In this document: positions 1 through 11,249 of the stretch, piece by piece
How positions within the stretch are numbered: the first letter of the stretch is position 1
How the letters are laid out: each line of letters begins with the position of its first letter
NCBI RefSeq assembly: GCF_035046485.1
Contig: NC_085137.1
Location: forward strand, 476,247,396-476,311,395
Direction: 5' to 3'
DNA length: 64,000 bases
From: Aedes albopictus
Taxonomy: Eukaryota > Arthropoda > Insecta > Diptera > Culicidae
Translations under genes and position numbers: made by a program
Notes under the pieces: model-generated
Seen by the model: the letters and a program-made list of their open reading frames with translations, nothing else
The model's database searches: none
Told to the model about the DNA's origin: nothing

Positions 1-482
1 TTGGGATATGGCCCAAAAAACTATAAAAACTGTTATAACTATTTTGTTTTAGAAATTAGCGGGATGTCATGTGCGGCAAAATTGTGTATTTTACCATTAT
101 CTATAACTTTGTAGAACATGCAAAAAATATAGAATCAATTATTAGAAAGTTATTGCGAAAAAACCCTTTTCAAGGGGCTGGCGATAGAAAACGTAACGTA
201 TCTTGAAAAGTAACGGAGTTACAAACTTGGCGTCTTCGACAAAGTTGCTCCAAACAACATTTTCTACAACTTTTGTGAAGACGCCAACCTTGTATCTTGA
301 AAAATTCAAAAAATAAATTTTCTATCTCAATTTTAGGGGGATTGATCAATTTTCACAATAGTTCAAAAGAAGCTCCTTGTGATAGTGAAAAATTTTCTCG
401 AAGACACCATGACGCTAAACGTCATATTTAAAAAGTTATTAATTAAGCGCGCTAAAATGACGAAATCAGCCACTGTGCAAGG
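1..482. repeat. Transposon-like arm fragment at window edge
   Basis: AT-rich non-coding sequence. The stretch near 425-480, ending in GCCACTGTGCAAGG, resembles the right arm of the inverted-repeat element that ends near 4094, which also ends in CCACTGTGCAAGG after a run rich in TTTTAGC and AAAATG. Phrases such as CTTCGACAAAGTTG recur here (about 235) and at about 1030, also in that element. I read this as part of another copy of the same family running off the left edge. No coding potential was seen, and the family is unnamed. Confidence 0.35.
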
Positions 483-555
483 CTTAAAATCTGGTTACAA
501 ATCGAATGAGTGGTAGTGGAGCAAAAACGGATTTTTGGACCACGCTAATGGATAT

Positions 556-872
556 GATCCCCCCCCTGGCAACCTTATTTTCTGAATTCATTCAGGAATT
601 CATCCAAGAATTTCTGCAGGAATTGTTTAGAAATTCCCTTAGGAATACCTTTTGGGATTGCTTCCGCGATTCATCCTGAGGTTTCTTCAGGAATTAGTTC
701 AGCTATTTCTCTAGGACTTCCTCCAAGATCTGTTTTTAGGACTCCTTCAGGATTTTGCCAAGAATTCCTTTTTCGATTTCTTCAGTACTTTCTCCTGAGA
801 TTTCCTAAGAAAATCCTCCTGGGATACCTCCTAGGATTTCTCCAGGGACTCCCTCAGGAATTTCTACAAGGC
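556..872. repeat. Minisatellite, 12-bp ATTCCTCCAGGA-type, left block
   Basis: Degenerate repeats built on ATTCCTCCAGGA (for example CAGGAATTCATC and TCAGGAATTTCT). The block stops at about 872, where a terminal inverted repeat begins, and the same minisatellite resumes at about 4098. The two blocks were therefore probably one array before the intervening 3.2-kb insertion. No gene is expected here. Confidence 0.8.
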
Positions 873-1679
873 CCAATGCACTGCAGTGGTTGATATCGCG
901 AAAAACAATATCGTGGGCATTTTGAGTGCGAAAATGTGAAAATAATATTATGTGGTATTCTGCAAAGATTTGTTGGTTGATAAGTTTACTTAAAAGTTAG
1001 ATAAAAAAATGCATTTTCTAAATAAGCAACAAAACTAAATGGTATCTTCGACAAAGTTGTAGATAATATCATGTAGAAAAATGTTGCCTTTGATATTGTT
1101 GCTCTATCTATTGTAATAGGCGATATACATGTTGGGATCCCTGGTGAACCACCCCAATCAGTCATCATTTCGGATTGTAGATCGCGAAAACACATCTTCA
1201 ATTATGCCGACCAGATCACAGCTTCTGATCTGTCGCGGTGCTCAACACAAACTGCCCTTTATTTCAATTCAATACAATTCTACAATTCATTGTCAATAGG
1301 GATTTCCAGTAACATCGAGTACCTTAATTTAAAACCTAACATACATATAATAAATTTGGTGTAAAAACCCCCTTCAAACCTTGAAAAACCACTAAATCCT
1401 TTATATCGTTCTTGGATGAGGGTTTCATGGCATCTGATGTTCTGAACACTTTTTCAGTATATTATTATGTATCTTTTTTCTGAAGACAGTGTTGCCATAT
1501 TGTTACACCCGAACCTTCATTTAGGTAACGAGTTAGGACTGCCTAAACAGAATTTTTACCTAAATGGATTCAGTTCATTACCTGAATCGATTTCAAAAAG
1601 TTCGATAGGGGCAAGTGACTTGCAGTTAAAGGGGAGGGGGTCAAGGCTTTTAGATGTAAAGGGGGGAGGGTCAGAGGTC

Positions 1680-2535
1680 TTTCCAAGCGTTTCACGACGT
1701 TTCAGAGGTATTTTAGAGGGCTTCAGAGGCTTTCAGGTGCTTTCACATGGATTTCATTTGTGTTTCAGAGGCGTTTCAAGGCTTTTCAGGAGGTTTCAGA
1801 GTGGTTATATGGTGTTTCAGAAACTCTTATGTGATTTTCACGGATGTTCCATGGGGTTCCAGAGGCGTTTCAAAGCGTTTCAAGATGGTTCAATGCGATA
1901 AAGGGCGTTTCATGGCCTTTCTGGAGGTTTCAGGAGATTTGAGGGTGCTTTCAGAGGATGCCAGGTGTATTTGACGGAGGTTTCATAGGGGTTTTTAGAG
2001 GCGTTTCAAAGCGTTTCAGGACGTTTTAATGCGTTTCAGAGCGTTTGATGAGGTTCAAGGGGGGCTTTAGGGGACTGCAGAGGCTCGCAGGTGAATTTCA
2101 CGGAGCTTTCATTGTGGATTTAGAGGCGTTTCAAAGCGTTTCAAGAAGTTTCAGAGCTTTTCGGGGCAATTCAGAAGGTTTCCGATGAATTTGAGGAGGC
2201 CTAAGAGGCTCGTAGGTGAATTTCACGGAGGTTCCATGAGGGTTTTAGAGCCATTTCAAAGCGTTTCAATGCGTTTCAGGAGGTTTCACAGGGATATTAG
2301 GGGGCTTCAGAGGATCTCAGGTAAATTTCACGGAGGTTTTATAGGGATTTCAGAGGTGTTTCAAAGCGTTTCAAGACGTTCCAATGCGTTTCAATGCGTT
2401 TCAGGACGATTCAGGAGGATTAGGGGGCCTTGAGGGGGCTTCAGAGGCTCGCAGGTGAATTTCACGGTGGTTTCATGAGGGTTTCAGAGGTGTTTCAAAG
2501 CGTTACAAGGCGTTTCAAGAGGACAAAGAGGGACT
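1680..2535. repeat. TTTCAGAGG minisatellite with higher-order period
   Basis: Short units near 10 bp built on GCGTTTCAGAGG and GCGTTTCAAAGC. A larger period is visible: the phrase AGGTGAATTTCACGG or a close variant recurs near 1962, 2089, 2213, 2321 and 2451, so the higher-order unit is about 110-130 bp. The same family appears at 22780-24170, 27130-27395 and 27800-27980. The preceding stretch (about 1520-1575) and the one before the 22780 array (about 22685-22735) also match, with ACTGCCTAAACA in each. Array and leader therefore probably move or duplicate together. Open frames inside (1467-1901, 2185-2433) are consequences of the repeat. Confidence 0.75.
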
Positions 2536-3045
2536 CAGAGGCTCATGGGGTTTAATTCATGGGATCCGATGCCCTATACTCAAGAAAGTTCTTGGAGATC
2601 CTCAAACTGACAACGAACCCACCACTTGACAGCACATAGTTGCATGAGGTTATGCAAGCCTAAATTTCATTCTTTTCGCTTGTAGCTCAAGGCTATTCTC
2701 GAATATGCTATACAATCGTAGAGCTTGATAGAACATAGATGCCTGGGGCTGTCTGAGTATAAACCTCATTCTTAATGCTCTTAGATACAACTAGTAGCCC
2801 TCGTAGATTCGATGACCTATACTCGAGGAAGTTCTTGGATAACCTCAGAGAGGTAGATCCGATAACCTATAACTCTCCACTTGACAGCACATAGCAACAT
2901 AAGGCTTTGTGACCATAAATAACACTCATAATGCTCCTTTAGTTCACTGATTACGCCTGAAAATCAGATGGCCTAAACTCTAGAGAGCTCTCGGACTCTC
3001 TTAAACTTTTAACCCTTAAACACTTCATAAACGTCCCTTAATTCT
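2536..3045. other. No recognisable feature
   Basis: AT-rich interior of the 877-4094 element. The phrase CCACTTGACAGCACATAG occurs at about 2620 and a shorter form at about 2877, which suggests a diverged internal duplication. No coding signature was seen. Confidence 0.4.
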
Positions 3046-3168
3046 TTTTTTTTGTCTGTATTATCGAGATTTTTAACCCTAGGCTAGTTCATCTCGGGAC
3101 CCACGTTTTACTTCCCTTCCGAAGGAAGAACCCACATTTTGTGAGCATGTCGGGAGTGGGATCCCTTA
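3046..3168 (-). mobile_element. tRNA-SINE 3' portion, reverse orientation
   Basis: Read on the minus strand this matches the 3' half of the SINE at 24430-24613: ATCCCACTCCCGACA, a gap, CTTCCTTCGGAAGG, a GTGGGTCCCGAGATGAAC block, then TAAAAATCTCG and an A-rich tail. It is truncated just after the B box, so the tRNA-like promoter is mostly missing and it should be inactive. The CTTCC-TTCG-GAAGG hairpin is the conserved tail structure shared by several retroposons in this window. Confidence 0.75.
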
Positions 3169-4094
3169 ATTATGCTTGTATCCCGTAAACCATCTTTATC
3201 CGTAATCTTAAGTACTCCAACTGTTCTGAACATAATGTGGTGAGCCGAGTGAAACACGTATCATCCGTTTGATGGTTTATTACAGTAAGGTTTATATATT
3301 CCTACTGTGCCTACTGTGATAATGATTGTAGAGTGTATCAGTGTAAGATGTTCAATGACTTATGTAACATTATTACTACACATAATCAAACCCCATTTAG
3401 GTAACGTTACGTAAATGGAGGGACCTAAATAGATTTTACCTAAATGGGTCCTACCTAAATAGTGGTTTTGGTGTATTGTATCTATCTGATTTTTTTTAAT
3501 TTTTCTATGAAAAAATAAGTTGCAAAGTTGCAAAAAAGTCAAAGCATAATGGGAAGTTGAATAAAAGTGCTATCCTATACAGGTAAACTGATTATGAAGT
3601 TGCTATATGCCTCTTCGATACTTTAATTGTGTTTGAAAATTGTAATTCCTCACTTTTTAAAGTTGAAATAAATACTAAATTCTTTAAATCTTATTTTAAA
3701 GGACTTACGGTGCTTGGTTTGTTTATGCTAGTTTTTCAGTTTCTCAAAATGCATCTTTTGGCCAAAGACAGTGTTGTGTTGCCATATTTTCATTTTTAAT
3801 TTTGCTTTTTTTTTAAAGAGTCGTTTTAATATAATTTATATGCGATACCACGAAGGCTCAAAAAGTTTCGAAAAAGCAAAAATCCTTTAAAAAGGTGGAT
3901 AATAATTTTTGGCATCTTTAGAAAGTAGTTTTTTTTTATCTAACTGTTGAGTAAACATATCAAAAAACGAATCTAATCAAAAGTTGCTTCTAAATATATG
4001 TAACAACTTTGCAGAACATCCCATTATATTATTTTCTCATTTTAGCACTCAAAATGCACCCGTCCGTGTTTTCCACGATTTCAACCACTGTGCA
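3169..4094. other. Right interior and arm of the TIR element
   Basis: Non-coding. A cluster of ACCTAAATGG/CCATTTAGGT words lies at 3388-3460 and can pair with itself. From about 3840 the sequence is the right inverted repeat of the 877-4094 element. Confidence 0.4.
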
Positions 4095-4097
4095 AGG

Positions 4098-6760
4098 GTT
4101 TCTCAAGGACTTTCTCTAGAGATGCCTCCAGGAATTCTCCCAGAGATTCCTCCAGGGATGCCTATAGACATGTCTTCGGAAATTTCTCCAGGCATTCCTC
4201 CAGGAATTGCTCCAGGGCCTCCTCCAGGCATTCTTCAGTGATTCCTCTAGGAATTCCTTCAGGAATTCCGCTAGGGACTCTTCCAAGGATTTCTGCTGAG
4301 ATTCCTCCAGAGATTCTTTCTGGCATTTCTTCGGGAATTTCTTCATGAACTCCTCGTGGCATTTCTACAGGGTTTTCTCCAGTGATTTTTGCAGGCGTTC
4401 CTCCCAGAGCTTATTTGAATTTTTTCTCAGAAATTCCTCCAGAAATTGCATTAGGGATTTCTTCAGGAATTCCTACAGGTATTCCAACACGAATTCCTCC
4501 AAAAAATCCTCCAGGTTTTGCTCTAGGCATTCATCTAGGGATTTCTCTAGGCAATCCTCCCAGATTTCATCTAGATATGCCTGCAGGAACTCCTTCAGAA
4601 ATTCCTCCAAGAATACCTCCAGGAATTCCCCCCAAAAGTTCTACCTGGTATTCCAAGCATTCTTTCAGGAAATCCTCTAAGCATGCCTCCAGGAATCCCT
4701 TTAGGAATTCCTTCTGTGATTTCTTCAGTAATTCGACCAGGAGTTTTTTCAGGAAATCCTCCATGGATGCCTTCAAAAACTGTTCCAGGAATTCCTTCCC
4801 GATTTTTTTCAGGTATTTCTACCGAAACTCCTCCAAGGATTCGTCCAGAAATTCATCCAATTCAGGGATTCCTTCAAGAATTCTTCTAGGATTTCTACCT
4901 TGGAAATCCTGCTGGCATTTTTCAGTAATTTCTTCAGGGATTCCTCCAGGAATTCCTTTGGAGATATCTCGAGGAATTCCTACAGGAGTTCGTCGTGGAA
5001 TTCTCCCTGAAAGTTATCCAGGAATTCCTTTAAGGATTCCTCCAGAATTTCCTACAGAGATTCCTCCAGGAATTGCTCCAGGAATTCCTGCAGGAATTCT
5101 TTCAGGCTTTTCTCCAGACATTCCTCAAGAAATTCTTCTGGGTTTCGCTTCGGTAATTCCTCCAGGCATTCCTTCAGGAATTTTGCTAGAGATTCTTCTA
5201 GGAATTGGATTAGGGATTCCTACAGGGATTCCTCCAGGAATTTCTCCAACAATTTATCACGGAATTTCTGCAAGAGTTTCTCCAGTTATTCTTCCAGAGA
5301 TTGCTTCAGGAGTTGCTTCAGGGATTTCTTTAGGAGTTTCTACAATAATTCCTCCAACAATTTCTCTAAGAATTTATTCAGGTCTTCTTCCAAGGATTTC
5401 TGTAGGAATTCCTCAAGAGATTTCTTCAGAAATTTCTCCATGTATTCCTCCCAGAATTCCTTTGGAGGTTCCTCCTGAAATTTATTTGGAAACTTGATCA
5501 GAGATTCCTCCAGAAATTCGTTTAGGAATTGCCCCAGAAATTCATCCAGATATTTCTTGAGAAAAAATCAGGAATTCCTCCAGGAATTCCTCTAGGTATT
5601 GCTTCAGGGATTCCTCTAGGAATTCCTCCAGGGGGGTTTACAGGGATTTCTGCAGTGATTCTTCCAGGAGTTTCTGCAAAGATTCCTCCAGGAATCGCTC
5701 CTGGGATTTGTTCAGATGTTTCTCCTGGATTTCCTCCAGGGATTCCTGCAATACTTTCTCTAGGGATTTCGCCAGGGAATCCTTCGTTAATTCCTCCAGA
5801 AATTCCTCTAGACATTCCTTCAGGAATTCGTTCAGTAATTCCTCCATATCTTCCTCCAGGAACTCCTCAAGATTTTTTTCGGGAACTTCTCCATGATTTT
5901 TTCCAGAAATTCTTCCAGGGAATGTTCAAGGATTTCTTCCAGAGATTGCTGATTATTTCAGAAATCTCTCGGAATCTTTTTTAAAATTTCTTTAGGGATT
6001 CGTTCAGGAATTTAAAAACCCCATCCTTCATCATCCAAGAATTATTCAAGGGATGCCTCTAGGAATACATGAAAACTTTTTTGAATTACTTTAAGCATTT
6101 CTAGAGAAATTCCAGCGATTTGAATTAGATTTCTTTAAGATTATTTCAGAGGAATGCATACAGGAGCCTGGTAATTATCCAAGGAGTCATCCAGGAATTG
6201 TTTCACATTTTTCTGGAAGAAATCTTTTAGAAGTTTATCTTCGGATTTATTCAGGAATCAATCCACGAATTCCTTCAAGAATACTCACTGCACCTTCTGC
6301 AAAAGAATTCCTTCAGAAATTCGTTCTTCGATTATTTCAGGATCTTGAGACTATGTTTTTCTCTAAGAAGTATTCCGTGGATTTCTTCAAGAACTCCTCC
6401 AGAGATCTCTCTATGAGTTTTTCAGGGATGTCTTGAGGGTGTTCCTTTAGAAAGTCTTTCAGAGATGTTTTCAAAAAATGTCAAGGGATTCCTTTCAACT
6501 TTTTACCGAAATGCCTCAAGGGCTTCAACGATTGTTTCAAGACTTATCCTAGGATGTGTTTCACCAAGGATCTCCTTCTGAAATTCGTGTAGGGATTTCT
6601 CCAGAAAAAAATCTCTTGGAAATTCTCCAAGAAGTTGACCATCCAGCAGTTTCTTTTGGAGTTCACTCAGGAATTCTTGGATATATTCTGACCACAGTTT
6701 TCTTTGTGATTTTCAGATACTTCTTCAAGAATTCACCCAGGAATACATTATGAAGACATT
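4098..6760. repeat. Minisatellite, 12-bp ATTCCTCCAGGA array, main block
   Basis: About 2.6 kb of imperfect 12-bp units (ATTCCTCCAGGA), most regular at 4100-5900 and decaying to the right. The period is divisible by three and the unit contains no stop, so several frames stay open on both strands. The longest is 4382-5497 on the plus strand (371 codons of I-P-P-G tetrapeptides). Minus-strand frames read as Leu-Glu-Glu repeats. Nothing points to a real gene: the frames shift through indels, both strands are open together, and there are no flanking exons. The same unit occurs in decayed form at 18170-19430, 37385-39150, 52005-52252 plus 56132-56560, and 59595-59935. Confidence 0.85.
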
Positions 6761-6764
6761 TGCA

Positions 6765-9235
6765 AAAACATCTTCAGATGGGTTTCCAATATTGTGAAGG
6801 AAATCATGAAGAAAATCCATTAATTTGTGGATATTAACCAAACATATATTATGAGCTCCAGAAAAAGTATAGAAAACCTCCTAATCTTCCAGGAACTTGT
6901 ACAAAAAAAAAAAGCGTGACTGCTGAAGGGTTAAACCATAATTTTAGAATATTATGTTATTACATTCAATTTAATCGTGTTGCTTTTATATAGTTAAAAA
7001 CGCTAGTAGGTAAACATTTACTTTGGATGCTCGCCCCCCTGACCGAAAATCTGACTACGCCCTTGTGCGCTGCCATGACTCTCCTGTGATGTGTGTGTTA
7101 CTTGAGTAGTTATTAAAATGCTTTCAGTTCGGTGAGCTCATTCCATTTTATATTTTATAACAATCGAATCTCAGACTAGTTGACAAGGGTTTTCTCAGTC
7201 TACTTTTAGAAGACTAAGTGCGACACTCGGACTCCATTTCATGTGAATAGTATAACCAACACGAAAGACAACGGGTGATGAATTCAAAATCAAAATGTCA
7301 CACTTAGATAAATTTCAACAAGTACACACAAGAGTTTCCCTCTTGAGATGAAAGAACATTTGATATGAAAATAAACGCACGGAACCATTGACGCAAACAA
7401 CCGTGCGTATGCACTCAGTGAGCAATCAAGTGGCAGCAGAGGGAATTCTCAGAGGCGGTGGCAGCCACGTGGAAAACTTGATTGAATTATGAAACGTATC
7501 TCGTCTCGCTCTCTCGGTGTCATGCTGTTTTGAAGCAATTATTTTTGCTCCCTGATGGGTAATATTTGGCACTTCAGGGGGGGCGAACAGAACCGGTGAA
7601 ATCAATTTCTGACGAAAAGGTGTTGTCTCGTTTCGTGAATTTATTCGATAAAGGAATTGCAGTCTAGAACTGCGATGGAAATCTAGACTCTTTTAAAATT
7701 ATTTTGGAACTTTTCATGATTTTTTTTAACAGTGTACAACAAAATTCCCTTTCACAATACCAAGAGAACGGAACGGACCGACTTGGCCTCAAGGGATCGA
7801 CGACGACGATGATGGATATGATGTCAGAGTCGGCCAGCAGTCGCTCTTGGTGGTTTTCTGAAGAATTGATTGATAGAAATTTGCGATGGAACCCCATTGA
7901 TCGTATTGAAGAATGAATCCCTTGATGGTACGGCGAGACTCACCACAGTATGTGAGTCGTTGTTGGTTGCTGCTGGGGAAGACTGCGATCCGACAAGGGA
8001 ATTTCATTATTGGAAACTGAAACAGCTATCGCTCTGTCGACTCTGTCATCACACGCTGCGTTGTTGAAAATGAGTAAAAATAACCTGATAATTGATTTCA
8101 CCGTTACAATGGTGGTGCGTGGCATGCCGGTGGAGGCTTTGAGTTCGTGGAACCGTTTGATGTCGATGGGCGTTGACAACTATTTGATTTTAGCCGATTT
8201 GGCATTGACTTCTGATGTGACAACATGCTAAGGCGAAACGACTCCTACAAGGGTTGAACTACAGTTTTGATAAATATTTCATCACACGGTCCAGCTTCAA
8301 CAGAGACTTCAGTTCTGATGATGCCCAAGTTCATTCGAAGCCATTCCATTCCCAATAATGGTCCATACAGCAAAAACCCCACTCAATTGAGTTTGATTAA
8401 GTGCCAATCTTCAGCTCAACTCAATCCCGATCACTTCCAAAACTGCGAGCAGAAGTGCGATACGTTGACTTAGTCTTTCTTTGCGCCATCATCCAGCTCC
8501 AGCACTAGCAGGGCAACCCCGAGCGAACGTCTTGTTTCCTCGCATCACCATAAATGCAAATTTACAGCCTCTATTTACGCCTTCCGGATTCAGTTTGCGT
8601 GTGATACCACTCAGCTCGGCAAGTTGACATCGTCGTCTTTCGTTATGCGGACGTTCCGGGGACTCTGTAGAGCCCAACCAAACCAACCAGCTCTAGCAGC
8701 TCTTCGGAAAGCTAATCTCAGTGGTAATCAAATATACTTGAGTCGGGAAGTTTACGTCGTTGGCGTCGCCGTCCTTTGGCTGCTTGCGTCACGCCGAGTT
8801 TTCTTTTGGAAAGCCTGAGCTCCAAGCTCCAGTGCCCGGGTTTGCATATTATTTAAGCATGGAAATTGAACTGCCATTTTGCTTTCCTTCGGGCTGATGT
8901 GTGTTTTGGGCACGCGCGCGTCTCTGTTTAGGCAGTATTTTTGTTTGGATTTTCCCATAGAATTTACCTCCCCCGGCTCCGGGACATCATCGTGGAGTGC
9001 CCATTTCGTTGCTCGTTCGTCTGCCGTGCACTAAGGGTATGTGGAAGAGAGAATTTATATTTCATTGATAAAAAATAAGCTTTACTTCTCAAATGCATAG
9101 CTTTAAAGTGAACTATTATGCGGTATTGCGAAGCAACTGCCATGTTGTTTCCAAATGTCTTAGTTCCGAGTTTTTCAATAAACCGTTTTTCATTAATCGA
9201 TAGACAAATTCAAAATGGTACGTACAAACTTCCTT
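6765..9235. other. Unassigned sequence, no supported gene
   Basis: Mostly single-copy-looking DNA. It is AT-rich to about 7400 and then of higher GC (about 7400-9000), with short unconvincing open frames on both strands. I see no conserved domain, no clear exon with splice sites, and no repeat shared with the rest of the window. It could be intron, intergenic DNA or an untranslated first exon of a host gene. Comparison with RNA-seq would decide. Confidence 0.4.
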
Positions 9236-9917
9236 TCAGTCTTGTAAACCTATGGTTATGCAAAGGACTGAATTGAAAGATCTCCATCCTGTGCGATTGC
9301 CCGCCATCGCCTTCACCTGTGCCCAAGTCAAATTTCTGTCGACTTCCTTTATCCAATTGTGAGGCCACCATTCACGAATTATATACCGTAGGCATCAATT
9401 AATGAAGACCAGCCGCCATTAAGTGTTCTCCACTGAAACACACCAGGTGTACAACTGCAGATCATGCTGAGGTGTTGATGGCATGGCCGATACTTGGTCA
9501 ATAACTGTCCAGACATGTCTTTCACGGGTATCGTAGCATTCAACTGTGTCCCACTAAGGCGACGTGAAACATCGTAGAGGAGATGGATGTCGTCAGTATT
9601 TGCGGCTGTCTCGCTCTCGTCGGCTAGAGAGTCAACCCTTGCTCTTTTGTCCCGTCTACATGAGCGTTTCACTTTCTTCTCGAGAGCCGAATAGTGCTGA
9701 CGGGCTACGGCTTTGGCTACTCGTGGTTTCGCTTGCTCTACCGCAGCTTTGGCGTTCCTTTGCTTCTCTATCTTCCTTCAGGTATCATCTGTAATCCACT
9801 GCTTTCTCCGGATGTGTAGCTCACCCAAATTACTCTCGCCGGTGACGTTAAAGGCGTTCTTGATGGCGCTCCCTTGATCTTCTACGCTTCCACTACGTTT
9901 GTTCCGCACATCGAGAA
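9236..9917 (-). pseudogene. Non-LTR retrotransposon ORF2 fragments
   Basis: Two pieces on the minus strand. From 9905 down to about 9400 the translation contains GESNLGELHIRRKQWITDDT and then, after an in-frame stop, SCRRDKRARVDSLADES and LLYDVSRRLSG. These phrases are typical of the region between endonuclease and reverse transcriptase in mosquito RTE-like LINEs. From about 9360 to 9236 a second piece reads NLTWAQVKAMAGNRTGW and ends at a natural-looking stop, resembling the C-terminus of a LINE ORF2. The reverse transcriptase core is missing between them, so this is a rearranged remnant. Its left-hand neighbour, the repeat-TIR element at 9918, cuts it off. The family assignment is from memory of such proteins. 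Confidence 0.65.
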
Positions 9918-11249
9918 GGCTGCGACAAAACGTCGAAAGACAAAACGTCGAATACCAAAACGTCGAATGTCAAAAGGTCGAATGCCAAAACGTCGAAAAT
10001 GAGCAAAAAGTGAGTTCTTTATTCTTTTAAAGGAAACTCATTCTTTCTCTTGCACCAGCCAAATAGTTTAGAGGGGAGCCTTCCTGAGACTACCTGAAAC
10101 AACACCTCGGGGTCGGCATGTATCTTGACCAGTTCTTCGCGGGCAGGGAATATTCGCACCTAGATTCGCACTGTCTTTATCCATTCCTTACTTTTTCGGT
10201 GTCCCTTCTACTGGCACCCAGTGTTGCATTTGAACTAAACGCGAGCCAAAAATGAACTGATCTTGGTTGTGTCATCGAATCCGTCCGTCATCGAATATGT
10301 CCGTCCTGACCAAGGTCTTGCAATAAATAGCATTGAGTGAGGCATACATATAAATGCGTTATTGAGAAAAAAATATGCGCCACAATGACCTGGAATATTG
10401 TGGCATCGGGCATGAGGATTCTGTACCGTAATCCGGATTTTCCGCAATCCACGGTGACCGAACAGGTCCCCCTCTCAATAAAGGGTGAGTTTCTGAATCG
10501 AATCAGCCCAAGATTGCCAGAATTGGGGAAAAAATGGCAGAAACATGAACATTTCAGTTTACCGGGTACCAGGGTACCATGTTGGAATTCAACGGGTGCA
10601 GTTCTTACTATTTGTTCAAGTTGCGTCACTTACGAGCTCACGAGCGTTCAAAATTTTGAACTGAACAATGTTCAAATATGTTTGATTGCGGCGTGCCGTA
10701 TTTAAACTTCAACGCAAATTGATCGCTTTCAAATGCAACATTGCGAGTGGCACCTTCCACAAATATTCAGCATTACGTCACCACTTCCTTCAAAGGCGTC
10801 TGGTTTGGTTTACGGCACGACTTGTCGGTACTTTTTATTTCAACGCAAGGGGTGGGAAGGAATGCTTTCCTTATTCAGAACCGAAGTTCTGCCTAAAGTA
10901 GCTGCCCTTCTCCGCAATTCATCCGGTATTCACAGGATATGGTACTATTTAGTACAACAATGCTAAGCATCCACATAATACTCAGTTGGTGGTTTAAACT
11001 CGGGTCTGAATGCATAATGAGTCACAGACCTTCAGCGCTCAGGCGGTGACCCGAGAGTCATCCTGTCATCTTGGTGAATCTACCGTTTCGCCACCCCTCT
11101 CCAACAGGATCAATTTAAATTAACACAATATTAAAAAAAAACCCACTATGAACACTTACGCACTTTTCGACGTTTTGTCCTTTCGACGTTTTGTCCATTC
11201 GACGTTTTGGCATTCGACGATTTGGCATTCGACGTTTTGTCACCCATTC
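9918..11249. mobile_element. Repeat-TIR DNA element, copy A
   Basis: A 1332-bp element bounded by clusters of a 15-bp unit, CAAAACGTCGAATGC, in inverted orientation: about five units at 9921-10005 and five at 11160-11240 as the complement TTCGACGTTTTGNNN. The outer left end reads GGCTGCGACAAAACG and the outer right end GTTTTGTCACCCATTC, like copy C. The interior is non-coding and shared with copies B and C (for example GAGTTCTTTATTCTTTT, GGTACCAGGGTACCATGTTG and GAACTTCAACGCAAATTGA). A non-autonomous DNA transposon is the simplest reading. Copy C has a 9-bp target duplication, which would fit a Mutator-like mechanism. Confidence 0.7.

Larger units (their letters stand above)
877..4094. mobile_element. 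TIR element inserted in the 12-bp minisatellite
   Basis: The left end (from TGCACTGCAGTGGTTG at 877) and the reverse complement of the right end (to CAACCACTGTGCA at 4094) align over roughly 150-200 bp. Shared blocks include GCATTTTGAGTGC, AAAATAATAT and TTCTGCAAAG, followed by AGTTAGATAAAAAAA. The flanks on both sides are the same minisatellite. The interior holds a TTTCAGAGG-type array (1680-2530) and a minus-strand SINE fragment (3046-3168). No transposase-like frame was seen, so it would be non-autonomous. I could not define a clean target duplication, and the superfamily is unknown. Confidence 0.55.

Noticed and set aside
4382..5497. 371-codon frame of I-P-P-G repeats, like a collagen or elastic protein
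   Set aside because: The 12-bp minisatellite keeps several frames open on both strands, units shift by indels, and there are no exon or promoter signals.
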